Shown one piece after another: positions 45,281 through 53,635 of a stretch of DNA of 64,000 bases. The notes under the pieces were generated by a model. The model ran no database searches, was not told the origin of the DNA, and saw nothing but the letters and a program-made list of their open reading frames with translations. Both the position numbers and the translations under genes were made by a program. Within the stretch, counting starts at the first letter, position 1. The number at the start of each line of letters is the position of its first letter. Origin of the DNA: Desulfoscipio sp. XC116 (GTDB lineage Bacteria > Bacillota > Desulfotomaculia > Desulfotomaculales > Desulfallaceae); the NCBI RefSeq assembly GCF_039851975.1, contig NZ_CP156660.1:3725035-3789034 (forward strand), read 5' to 3'.

Positions 45281-45315
45281 CTTCGATTAAATTCAAAGCG
45301 CCTGAGCAAAAACAA
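45281..45315 (+). repeat. 35-bp direct repeat R3, right copy (island boundary)
   Basis: CTTCGATTAAATTCAAAGCG plus CCTGAGCAAAAACAA, one mismatch from 33224-33258 and in the same orientation. It lies seven bases after the hepT stop and 53 bases from the 3' end of the ECF S gene. Confidence 0.85.
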
Positions 45316-45367
45316 CAAGCTGCCAGGCAGGGGTAATCTGCAAGTTTTAACGGCAAGGTAAACCATA

Positions 45368-46102
45368 TTACTGCCGCCGTCCGACCGCCTCCCCCTCACA
45401 CCCGGCTGTCGGCGGCCTGACAATAAAACACTTCTTTCTAAACCGTACCAGCACCAGGTAAAAGGACTTGCCCAGTATCAATGTAAAAACGATGTTCCCG
45501 GCCGCATGCAGAGTATCAAAGGCGAAACTGGCCATATAAGTGGCGATAAAGGTTTTCAGCGTCAGAGGGTAGACAAAAGCCAGCCAGTGCCAGATATTCA
45601 TAATCCAGCCGAATAAATAGCCCCAGATTCCACACAACAGCAAAAAAGGTATCCTTTTAAACTCTGTTTGTTTTCTGCCCAGTAATCCCGCCGCCATTCC
45701 GCACAGCCCCCAGGAAAACATCTGCCAGGGAGTCCAGGGGCCCTGCCCCAGAAAAAAGTTGGACACCAGGGCGGCGACAGCACCCACCATGAAGCCGGTT
45801 TGAGCTCCGAATACGTAACCGGTAATCATGACCATAAAGGTGGTGGGCTGGACACTCATAATGACGGCAAAGGGAACCCGGGCAACAGCGGCCAGTGATG
45901 CCATGGTCGCTATCAGAGCGATTTCCCTGGCTGAGATCTCGGTATGATCAAAGCGCCGGAAAAAAGCCAGCAGGGACAGCCCTACCAACAACACCGAAAG
46001 AAGGGCCCAGTTGACGTTATACAACGGGTTTTCCGGAATAACACTCAGCAGCAGCAATAAAGCCGCTATAAGTAATATAACGGTAAAAAATAGTCTTTTC
46101 AT
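45368..46102 (-). CDS. ECF transporter S component, probable corrinoid (CbrT-like)
   Basis: A 244-residue membrane protein, about seven or eight helices in all. After two N-terminal helices comes an ECF S-type core: EIALIATMASLAAVARVPFA, then SVQPTTFMVMITGYVFGAQTGF and VGAVAALVSNFFLGQGPWTPWQ. ATG 46102 with GCAGGTGAT upstream. Next to fused EcfA and EcfT genes in a cobalamin-controlled cluster, it corresponds to the substrate-binding unit of CbrTUV-type vitamin B12 importers, as I recall that group. The substrate is inferred from context. A basic cysteine-containing tail follows the last helix. Confidence 0.8.
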   Translation of the reverse strand: MKRLFFTVILLIAALLLLLSVIPENPLYNVNWALLSVLLVGLSLLAFFRRFDHTEISAREIALIATMASLAAVARVPFAVIMSVQPTTFMVMITGYVFGAQTGFMVGAVAALVSNFFLGQGPWTPWQMFSWGLCGMAAGLLGRKQTEFKRIPFLLLCGIWGYLFGWIMNIWHWLAFVYPLTLKTFIATYMASFAFDTLHAAGNIVFTLILGKSFYLVLVRFRKKCFIVRPPTAGCEGEAVGRRQ

Positions 46103-46394
46103 TTAATCACCTGCTCTTACATTGTCCCGGTTTGGGGAACCCGCGGGCCCCTATCACCGGGCCAAGCCGTGCCTTTGGGCCAAAGACGTCACCGTATAGG
46201 CAGTCATTACCGGGCTGGATGTCACTCCTTGTTTTTATTTAAAGGAACTGCCACTATCCTACGGGCTTAAAAGCGTAACGGCCCCACCCGGGCCAAGCAG
46301 CCGGCCATGCGCAAACACAGCGGCAACGCCAGCGTGTCGCTCTAAATATCAATTTCTTCGCATTTCAAAGACTCCCTCAATTAGCCCAACAAGC
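46103..46394 (-). other. leader between fused EcfA and the ECF S gene, possibly structured
   Basis: About 290 bases on the S-gene transcript. Short self-complementary pieces (CTTTGGGCCAAAG; CGGGCCCC/GGGCCCG-like) occur near 46150-46190. It has no B12 box and matches no riboswitch I know. A small frame reading ERHAGVAAVFAHGRLLGPGG ends at about 46260; it has no support. Confidence 0.3.
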
Positions 46395-46515
46395 CTTTTT
46401 ATCAAATTCCAAGATTCCCACTTCTATAAGCGGGGGTTCTTATTTTCACTTCGGGTGGGGTGGAATCCCCATCTGAAAGCCCTGATGTCCAGCTTTAGCT
46501 GAACGAGTTCACTTC
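46395..46515 (-). repeat. dispersed repeat R1, copy 2 (3' end of fused ecfA)
   Basis: Minus-strand orientation, starting AAGTGAACTCGTTCAGC and ending ATTTGATAAAAAGG, with the two hairpins CTTTCAGATGGGG/CCCCACCCGAAG and CCCCCGCTTATAGAAGTGGG. The TGA stop of the fused ATPase lies within it. Confidence 0.8.
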
Positions 46516-48176
46516 CAAGGCGTCAACTGCCGCAGAACTGCACGGCCCTGTTCCGGGGTTACCACCCCGTCGACAATATTGTTGAACAACTTGCTGACCT
46601 GGGGCGAATAAAAGGTGGAACCCGCAAGCATTTCATATTTATCGCCCCGGGCGATAACGGCGCCCCCGGCCATTAGCACGATATCCCGGGCGTATTCGGC
46701 GGCAAATTCCACGTCGTGGGTTACAACCACAACAGCCGTGCCCAGGGTCTGCAGTTCTTGCAAAAGGTTTCCCAGCTCGGCCTTCAGCCGGTAATCCAGC
46801 CCCCGGGTGGGCTCGTCCAGCAGCAGCACTGCGGGCCCGGCCACCAGCACCGAGGCCAGAGCCACCCGCTGCCGCTCCCCGGCACTTAAATCCCGGGGAT
46901 TTACCTTGCCATACTGTTCCAAGCCCAACCGGACTAAAATTGTTCCGCTTAACCCGTTATCCGGCAAGCCCATATTTTTCAGGGTAAAGGACAATTCCTC
47001 CCGCACCGTGGGCAAGCAAAGATAATCATTGGGATCCTGGGACAGATAGCCCACGGTGGAGGCCACCTCCTCCACCAACAGCTTTTTGGTATCCCTGCCC
47101 GCAACGGTCACCCGCCCCCGGCCCGGCTTTAAAAGCCCGACAATCTGTTTGAGCAAGGTACTCTTTCCGGCTGCGTTGGCACCCATAATTACCGTAAAAT
47201 CCCCCGGATGAATTTCCAGATAAACCTTTTTTAAGGCTTCGATGCCGTTTTGATAAGTAAACCACAAATTCTGAATATCCACGATACACTGGTCGCCGGA
47301 TACAGCTTTTGCAATCTCCCGATCCGGTTTTTTAAAACCCGGCCCGGGGGCATATGCTTGTAAAGTTTTCCGCCCCTGTTTCACGGTCAGAGGCGCCTCC
47401 AGGCAGCCTGCGCCGGCAAATAAACCGGCCAGCGGAGGCACAAAGGGAGAATGACTGTTTACCGCCCATTTGGCAACGTCCCCGGGGCCGCCGTCCTGTA
47501 TAATACGCCCGTCCTCCAGCACCAGCACCCTGTCGGCCAGGTGAAAACATCTTTCCAGACGCTGTTCAACCAGAATAACCGTAAGACCGTTTTCCTCGTT
47601 CAACCTCCTGACCATGGTGAGTATCTCTTCACCGGCCACGGGGTCCAGCTGAGATGTGGGTTCGTCCAGGATTAAAATACCGGGCTGCATCGCCAATACG
47701 GAAGCCAGGGCCACCTTTTGTTTTTGCCCGCCCGACAACTCGGGAATAGGGCTCTGTAAACAGCCGGACAAAGCCAAAGCACTGGTAACCTCCATCACCC
47801 GCCGTTTCATCAAGCCGCTTGCCAAACCCAGATTCTCCAAGCCAAAGGCCACCTCTTGCTCTACACCGGTCATAACCAGCTGGCTTTCCGGATCCTGGAA
47901 AACCATTCCCACCTGCCGCACCAAACTGCGCCGGTCTATCCGTTCGATTTCCCGGCCATAGATATAAACTTGTCCTTCGTAAGTACCTCCGTAAAATTCC
48001 GGCACCAAAGCGGCTATGGCCCTGATTAATGTTGACTTGCCGCACCCGGAACCGCCCACCAGCAGAACAAACTGCCCCTCGGGAATTTCCAGGTTGATAT
48101 CATTCAAAGCCGGTTTTTCCCCGTCGGGATACCGGTAAGTCAAATCTTTGATCGCAACAGCGTCCACCTTTTCCAC
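46509..48176 (-). CDS. fused ECF transporter ATPase (two ABC domains)
   Basis: A 555-residue energizing subunit with two ABC domains in one chain: Walker A GGSGCGKST (41-49), signature LSGGQKQ and LILDEPTSQLD; then Walker A GANAAGKST (about 333), signature LSAGERQ and LLLDEPTRGLD. Both ATP sites look complete. GTG 48176 overlaps ecfT by 37 bases; GTG 48167 is an alternative. Fused EcfAA' occurs in dedicated ECF modules such as CbrV. The last residues and stop codon (AAG TGA) are supplied by repeat R1. Confidence 0.93.
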   Translation of the reverse strand: MEKVDAVAIKDLTYRYPDGEKPALNDINLEIPEGQFVLLVGGSGCGKSTLIRAIAALVPEFYGGTYEGQVYIYGREIERIDRRSLVRQVGMVFQDPESQLVMTGVEQEVAFGLENLGLASGLMKRRVMEVTSALALSGCLQSPIPELSGGQKQKVALASVLAMQPGILILDEPTSQLDPVAGEEILTMVRRLNEENGLTVILVEQRLERCFHLADRVLVLEDGRIIQDGGPGDVAKWAVNSHSPFVPPLAGLFAGAGCLEAPLTVKQGRKTLQAYAPGPGFKKPDREIAKAVSGDQCIVDIQNLWFTYQNGIEALKKVYLEIHPGDFTVIMGANAAGKSTLLKQIVGLLKPGRGRVTVAGRDTKKLLVEEVASTVGYLSQDPNDYLCLPTVREELSFTLKNMGLPDNGLSGTILVRLGLEQYGKVNPRDLSAGERQRVALASVLVAGPAVLLLDEPTRGLDYRLKAELGNLLQELQTLGTAVVVVTHDVEFAAEYARDIVLMAGGAVIARGDKYEMLAGSTFYSPQVSKLFNNIVDGVVTPEQGRAVLRQLTPWK

Positions 48177-49054
48177 CCCCAGCTCAAAATTACCGGCACC
48201 GCCAGCAGCAATACGATAATTGGCGCCATCACCATTTGATCAAGCTTGATCGACTCCAGCCGGGGATAGAAAATATAGGCGGACCACCCCTGCAAAGCCG
48301 CCCAAATTCCCGCCGCCAAAGCAAAAACGGTGGGAATAAGCACAAGCCAGTCCCGGGGGCGCCAGTAATCGCGAAAGTAAAACGACCTTTTTCCGCTCCC
48401 GTATCCCCTGGCCTGCATAGATTCCGCCGTCTGCATGGAACGCTCCAGAGAAGAAAGTAAAAGGATATTGATTATGGGCAGGCGGCTCCTTAAACGCTGC
48501 CGGCGGGTACCGTAATCAAGTTTTACACCGCGGCAGCGCTGTACCTCCGATATTCTGCGCACATCCCTCACCAGGAGAGGAAACATCCGGGTGGCAAGAA
48601 TGATGGCCAGTACGGATTTACCGCTGAATTTATTTAATAATTTCAATACTTTATCCGGATGTACAGCATAGGTATAAAAACAAAAGGCGCTGATAATGAC
48701 CAATAGGCGAATACCCATGGCGCCGCTGAAACATATTGCTTCCAGAGTAATTTTTAGAGTGCCCAGTAAAGGCACCCGGGGCCCGGTCAGCAGCACCGTC
48801 GACCCGGCGTGAACAAACACAGCGTTTACCAGCATCAGCAAAACCAGCAAGCCCAGACTTAAAAGCAGGTAGGGCTTCCATTCCCGCAGGTTGCCGGAAG
48901 CGATAATCACGCCGCCCGAAACCAAAAACAAGCCCGCCAAATACAGCGGATGATAAAAAATTAAGGACAGCAGAACCAGCACAAAAATATATGCCACAGA
49001 GGTAAAAGGATGAAGTTTATAAATAAAGTTGTCTTTTTCCCGATAGGCAAACAT
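48140..49054 (-). CDS. ecfT: ECF transporter transmembrane component EcfT
   Basis: A 304-residue EcfT/CbiQ-family protein with about six helices. The two short Arg motifs that contact the ATPases are visible as EVQRCRGVKL and AESMQARGYGSGKR (about 180-220). It begins FAYREKDNFIYKLHPFT. ATG 49054 with GGAAGG upstream. Upstream of the fused ATPase and the S gene, giving the order T-AA'-S. The gap to the LytTR gene (49055-49297) holds nothing I can identify. Confidence 0.92.
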   Translation of the reverse strand: MFAYREKDNFIYKLHPFTSVAYIFVLVLLSLIFYHPLYLAGLFLVSGGVIIASGNLREWKPYLLLSLGLLVLLMLVNAVFVHAGSTVLLTGPRVPLLGTLKITLEAICFSGAMGIRLLVIISAFCFYTYAVHPDKVLKLLNKFSGKSVLAIILATRMFPLLVRDVRRISEVQRCRGVKLDYGTRRQRLRSRLPIINILLLSSLERSMQTAESMQARGYGSGKRSFYFRDYWRPRDWLVLIPTVFALAAGIWAALQGWSAYIFYPRLESIKLDQMVMAPIIVLLLAVPVILSWGWKRWTLLRSKI

Positions 49055-49297
49055 GCTTTGATCATCCTTCCCCGAATCCCGTTAATGCTTCAATATAACT
49101 TCCTCGCAGGCGGCGGTTATATCGGCACTGTCTTGCAGAAATATACGCCCAAGAACATTGACCAACCAATAAATAAGAACTTCCAAGCTAGAACCCAAAC
49201 AATATATGTAAATATTTGATTTCTTCCGCCGGTATCTTAAGCGTTATTCCCATTGCTGCAAACTTGATATATGCGGTACCAACAATGGCACCAACAT

Positions 49298-49660
49298 TCA
49301 GATAAGCTTAACCATCTCATATAATTTACGCTCGTTGTTCTTGCTGATAAGTGCGGTTTCACGGGTATTATGAAACTCTATGTAACGCTTGTCCGCTTTG
49401 CTGCTTACTTTTTTTGCCATCTTCAGGTTAACAAGGTAGGATTGGTGAGATCTGAAAAAACCGGCATCGTTTAATTTTTTCTCTATTTCGCTCAAGCTGG
49501 TGTTAACGGTATGCTTCCCCCGCAAGGTATAAATATCAACCTTTCTGTCACTGGTGGCAAACATGATTATCTCATTCTTGAGCAGGAATATCTTTTCATT
49601 CCCCTGTTTAAAACAAATAATATTATCGCGCCCGACGCATGAAAAACCGGTTATATTCAT
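49298..49660 (-). CDS. stand-alone LytTR-domain regulator
   Basis: A 120-residue protein consisting almost only of a LytTR DNA-binding domain: IIMFATSDRKVDIYT, the FFRSHQSYLVNL segment and ISKNNERKLYEM. No receiver domain. ATG 49660 with AAGAAGGTAG upstream. It lies between the secreted barrel-protein gene and the ECF transporter genes and is a candidate local regulator, perhaps of natural-product or surface genes. Target sites not found. Confidence 0.85.
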   Translation of the reverse strand: MNITGFSCVGRDNIICFKQGNEKIFLLKNEIIMFATSDRKVDIYTLRGKHTVNTSLSEIEKKLNDAGFFRSHQSYLVNLKMAKKVSSKADKRYIEFHNTRETALISKNNERKLYEMVKLI

Positions 49661-49760
49661 GCCACTACCTTCTTTATTTCAGGTTTACCCTTAATCCTAC
49701 CCCGGTCCGGGACACAAAACGTCCCGGACCGGATTCTCTTTCCTTCGACTCTTAAAATAC

Positions 49761-49878
49761 CTTTGTCAAATGTCAAGACTCCCACTTCCATAAGCGGAAG
49801 TTCCCATTCTTACTTCAGCTGGGGCATAATCCCCATCCAAAGCCTCGATATTCAACTTTAGCTGAACAAGTTCACTTC
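49761..49878 (-). repeat. dispersed repeat R1, copy 3 (3' end of the barrel-protein gene)
   Basis: Minus-strand orientation, from AAGTGAACTTGTTCAGC to CATTTGACAAAGG. The TGA stop of the 372-residue gene lies in it at the same position as the ATPase stop in copy 2. Confidence 0.8.
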
Positions 49879-50990
49879 GCCGCGGAACCGCCGGACAGAT
49901 ATTTTTCCGCCATGGGGCGGTACTTTTCGTGCAGCATGTCGTACGCGGACTTTTGATTATAGGCATCGGCCATAGCATAAAGAGCCTGTTCGGTAGACAT
50001 GGCATTATCGTACACGGGCAGCATATCTTCCTCGGCCAATACGTGAGCAAAGCTGCCGTTTTCCAACTGGAACTTAAGCAGAGCGCTTACCGGATTACCG
50101 CCGGAGGGCTTGGTCCATGCTTCACCCATGGGGTCCTGACCCAGCAGTGTGAGAGCCTGAATAACCCAGGCGCAGCTTTCAGGATTCGCAGTGCCCCAGG
50201 AATGGAAGCCACCGTCATCCAACTGCTCTTCTTTTAGAAATGCCAGGGCCCGGGCTACCGCCGGATTGCTCTCATCGGCTCCCAGTATGCTCATGGCCAT
50301 CAGGGCGGCGGCCGTCATATCGGCATCTCCATCCACCAGCTGATAATCTTCGGGATTGTCAAAATGTTTTACATCCCAGTTAAAACCTCCGTTGGGCAGT
50401 TGCTTGCCAACCAGCCATTCCAGGCATTTATCCTGGTTGGGAATGGGCATTCCGGCACAATGCAGGGCAATAACACCGAAACAATGGGCGTTGATCAGGT
50501 CGTCCCCCACCGGCAAACCGGTTTTCTGGTCCGCAATGGAATCGGCGAAATGACCGTTGGGCAGCATAGAGTTTCTTACTGTTTCCACCAGGTTAATACC
50601 GCCGAAATTGTAAGGATCTTTCCCGGCGGCGCACACTCCGATGATGGTGCGCTGGTAATCGGTATTTTTAATTTTATTCAGCTGTATGCCCTGGCGGACT
50701 TCATCCTCCCGCCAGTAAGCCCCGTTTTTACCGTTCACCGTCCACTTGGAACCGCTTATATCCTCGCCGAAACCAAACAACCCCAGGGCCGGCCAGTCCA
50801 GTATGCCGTGAAACTCACTGTCTTTATAGGTATCGTGGTAATAGTTAATGGTCTTTTGAGCGGCGCGATGTACGTCTTCCCTGCTAATTTCAGGTTGGGC
50901 CGCAGCCGCCGACGACAGCCCTAAGCCCGTAATCATCAGCAGGCTTAACAGCGTGGCCAACAACAACCGCATAGTTTTTCTATAATACAT
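49872..50990 (-). CDS. exported alpha/alpha-barrel protein (terpenoid-cyclase/transcobalamin-alpha fold)
   Basis: A 372-residue protein with a signal peptide (about 1-32, MRLLLATLLSLLMITGLGL then AAAA). The rest shows repeated helix pairs with QW-like turns: QLPNGGFNWD (about 195), EEQLDDGGFHSWG (about 255) and QLENGSFAHV (about 310), plus MTAAALMAMSIL, AWVIQALTLLG and TEQALYAMADAY helices. This is the alpha6/alpha6 barrel of squalene/prenyl cyclases and of the N-terminal domain of transcobalamin and intrinsic factor. No DxDD catalytic motif. ATG 50990 with AGAGGTG upstream. Being exported and in a cobalamin-controlled cluster, I infer a corrinoid-binding role. Confidence 0.82.
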   Translation of the reverse strand: MYYRKTMRLLLATLLSLLMITGLGLSSAAAAQPEISREDVHRAAQKTINYYHDTYKDSEFHGILDWPALGLFGFGEDISGSKWTVNGKNGAYWREDEVRQGIQLNKIKNTDYQRTIIGVCAAGKDPYNFGGINLVETVRNSMLPNGHFADSIADQKTGLPVGDDLINAHCFGVIALHCAGMPIPNQDKCLEWLVGKQLPNGGFNWDVKHFDNPEDYQLVDGDADMTAAALMAMSILGADESNPAVARALAFLKEEQLDDGGFHSWGTANPESCAWVIQALTLLGQDPMGEAWTKPSGGNPVSALLKFQLENGSFAHVLAEEDMLPVYDNAMSTEQALYAMADAYNQKSAYDMLHEKYRPMAEKYLSGGSAAK

Positions 50991-51105
50991 AAGCACACCT
51001 CTTTTCTTAAAGTAAAAGCATTGTTTCGCACATCATTCTTATAATCAACTAATCAACTCTTTTTAAAGGCCGACTGGAATCAATATGAAAATTAAGTCCC
51101 AAAGT

Positions 51106-53628
51106 CTACCGCTTAAACCAGTTAAGCCGGCGCGCGGCAATATCCAGTATAAAAAACAGCAGCGCCAGGGGAAGCAGGATAAAGTCCAGGTTGACCACAG
51201 CCCGGTTTTCTGTCACCGGCTGCCGGAATACTTTTAGATCATCGGCTATCAATCGACCGCCGGTCGCGTCAACAAGAGACTGCAGGATTTCTTCCCCGTC
51301 GCCGGTGTTCAGAGCATATTCAGGGGAATAATCCACATGCACCGTCCTGGTCAGGCTGTCTATAATGCTGTCCTGTTTTTTAAGTCTGACCGTTGCTACA
51401 TAGCCCCCCACTTCTTCCAGGGCGAAGCTGCCGCCGTACTTGCCCGGTGCCACCTGCCGCAACACGGCTTCCTTCTGCCGCCCCCCCGGCCCCTGTACAA
51501 GCATCTCCGCCTGCTGCCCGGATTCCGGGGCCGCAGTGGCGGCGGAAACTTCCACTTCACTCCCCCGGCGGGTAAGCTCTACCTGCAGTTCACCTCCCCC
51601 CGCATCCCGCAAGCACCAATTAATCAACCGGGACCACTGTTCCTGAAAGCCCGGCCAGGTCACCCAGGGAGCGCTCCAGCGGCCGTTTAAATCCGGCGTC
51701 CAAGCTATCACTTTCCCCACCCCGTACCGCCAGGCGGCCAACACCGGGTCGTCCCGCCGGCTTTTCAGGAGCAATTCGGCCCCGTCCTTGATTCCGGTAC
51801 CCACGTAACCTTTTAAAGGGGGCGGGGAGACTGCCGGGAAATAGGTTGTCTCCTGTACCTGGACCGGGGTAAACTGCTCGTTGTTAATATATCTTTTGGA
51901 AGCCAGATAAGTTTCCCTCGTGAATATGCGGGGGATGCTCTGCAAATCCCGGGTGTAATAATGCCGGCCCCCGGTGTGCTCCGCCAGGTATTCCAGTTCC
52001 CGGCGGTCGGCATCCTCTCCCACCGCCACAGTTGAGAGAGTAATCCGCTGCTCCTTCAGAGCGGCGGCATAAGGCTGGTAGCCCTCTTTTTCCCCCTGGC
52101 CGTCGGTAAGCAAAATGATATGTTTGACCTTGACCGGAGCCTGCCGCAGTGTTCCGGAGGCTTCTCCCAGGGACGGGATGATCAGGGTGCCGCCCCTGGC
52201 AGCCAGCTTGGCGATACTATCCTTGATTTTATTTGGCTCCCGTGCCGGGCCGAAGGGTACCACCCATTCCAGCGTATCGGCAAAGCCCAGCACACCCAGG
52301 TAATCGCCGGGTTCCAGAACATCCACCGAGCGCAGAGCGGCTTCCTTGGCCATCTCCAGTTTTTTAACCCCGCCGTCGGTATCTTCCATGCTGCCTGAAC
52401 AATCAATCAGCAGCACCAGTCCCAGGTTGGGCTGTTTCTGGTTGCCTTTCATCCGGCAGCGCACCGGCAGTATTTTTTCCAGCAGGGTATTTTCGTAACC
52501 CCCCGGGGCAAAGCTGCGCTCACCGCCGGTAACCACAAGACCGGCGCCCAATTCCCGCACGCACTTTTCCAGACTGTCCTCAAAACCGGGCGGCAAATCC
52601 CGGTAGGCAACATTGACCAAAAAAATCTCCTTGAAACGCGATAGAAATTCCAGATCCCCGGGTACTGTGCCGGGATCGTAACATGTGACGTTCATACCCA
52701 GGCTTTGCAGAAGAGAATTAACCACCGCCGTCTCTCCTTGGCCGCCCACCACCAATATCTCGGGGACGCCTTCCACCATTACGGCGGCGGTCAGGCTGTT
52801 ATTCCCGGCATTCTCATCCCCGCGGAAATCAATTTCCCCCCGGTAATTCAACCTCCCTTCATTTTCCGGGGCCAGTTCAAACCTGAAATTATTGGCACCC
52901 GGCTGCACCGCCACCTCTTTTTGCAGTACCTGCTCCCCGTCGCAAAAGATGCGGATAGTGCCCCGAACCGGCCAAGTACTATCCAGGGTCACGCCGACAG
53001 GCACCCGGGCCCCCGGCTGAACACCGGCCGGCAAGTTCAGCGAGCTGAACTGCACGTCCTGCCGCCGCCCCCCCGGCAAAGGATATACCAGCAGGCTTAT
53101 GTTGTTGTCCCGCAGTTTTCCGGCCAGGGAACCAACGTTACCGGAGTTTTCCCGGCCATCAGTAATTAATACCAGGCGGCGGTTGGTATCCGCCGGAAAA
53201 TAATCCAGAGCAAACGCCACCGCCTTTTCCAGGTCGGTAAAGTTGGGATTCGGCTGCGCGGCCAGCGAAACCCGCTCCACCTGCCCGCCTGCGGGAACGT
53301 CCACCATGGGCTCACGGCCGAAGGTGATCACCGCCACCCTGTCCCCGGACGTCTTGGAGCTTAACTGATCATTGATATATTTTTCCACCGCGGTTTGCCG
53401 GTCTTTGACACTGAGTGACCCATCCACCAGAAAAACAGTCGTGGTGTCCCGGGGAACCAGCACCATCCCGGCCCCGGCCAAGACCAGCAGCAGGCAAATT
53501 ACGGCCAGCAGACGGCAGGCCAGCCACCAGGCAAGGGTCTTAGGGGGTAAACGGCGGCGCGCCCGATAACCCGCCATGGCGAAATAACCGAGCATCAACA
53601 GGGCCAAGAGCAGCAGTTTGATATCCAT
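51106..53628 (-). CDS. large membrane VWA protein with glutamine-amidotransferase-like domain
   Basis: A protein of 840 residues. Two N-terminal helices, a first VWA-like domain (FLVDGSLSVKD; ITDGREN), a beta-rich stretch, a GATase-like segment (EILVVGGQGETAVVNSLLQS; VVTGGERSFAPGGYE) and a second VWA with intact MIDAS (LLIDCSGSMED; LLTDGQGE), then a C-terminal helix and basic end. ATG 53628 is chosen eight bases after the previous stop. Such proteins follow MoxR and DUF58 genes and probably act with the MoxR ATPase in assembling surface or metal-bound complexes. Confidence 0.85.
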   Translation of the reverse strand: MDIKLLLLALLMLGYFAMAGYRARRRLPPKTLAWWLACRLLAVICLLLVLAGAGMVLVPRDTTTVFLVDGSLSVKDRQTAVEKYINDQLSSKTSGDRVAVITFGREPMVDVPAGGQVERVSLAAQPNPNFTDLEKAVAFALDYFPADTNRRLVLITDGRENSGNVGSLAGKLRDNNISLLVYPLPGGRRQDVQFSSLNLPAGVQPGARVPVGVTLDSTWPVRGTIRIFCDGEQVLQKEVAVQPGANNFRFELAPENEGRLNYRGEIDFRGDENAGNNSLTAAVMVEGVPEILVVGGQGETAVVNSLLQSLGMNVTCYDPGTVPGDLEFLSRFKEIFLVNVAYRDLPPGFEDSLEKCVRELGAGLVVTGGERSFAPGGYENTLLEKILPVRCRMKGNQKQPNLGLVLLIDCSGSMEDTDGGVKKLEMAKEAALRSVDVLEPGDYLGVLGFADTLEWVVPFGPAREPNKIKDSIAKLAARGGTLIIPSLGEASGTLRQAPVKVKHIILLTDGQGEKEGYQPYAAALKEQRITLSTVAVGEDADRRELEYLAEHTGGRHYYTRDLQSIPRIFTRETYLASKRYINNEQFTPVQVQETTYFPAVSPPPLKGYVGTGIKDGAELLLKSRRDDPVLAAWRYGVGKVIAWTPDLNGRWSAPWVTWPGFQEQWSRLINWCLRDAGGGELQVELTRRGSEVEVSAATAAPESGQQAEMLVQGPGGRQKEAVLRQVAPGKYGGSFALEEVGGYVATVRLKKQDSIIDSLTRTVHVDYSPEYALNTGDGEEILQSLVDATGGRLIADDLKVFRQPVTENRAVVNLDFILLPLALLFFILDIAARRLNWFKR

Positions 53629-53635
53629 ACCGTCA

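Larger units (their letters stand above)
33224..45315. mobile_element. accessory/defence island bounded by 35-bp direct repeats
   Basis: About 12.1 kb between the two R3 copies. It holds only accessory genes: a RiPP-like peptide, a broken HprK-like gene, IS110 and IS91 relics, an intact IS3 element, two MNT/HEPN pairs and a DUF4011 helicase. It is visibly more AT-rich than the corrinoid genes on either side. No intact integrase is seen. The corrinoid clusters at 22-33.2 kb and 45.4-64 kb lie directly against its two ends on the same strand. That it moved as one unit is inference. Confidence 0.55.
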
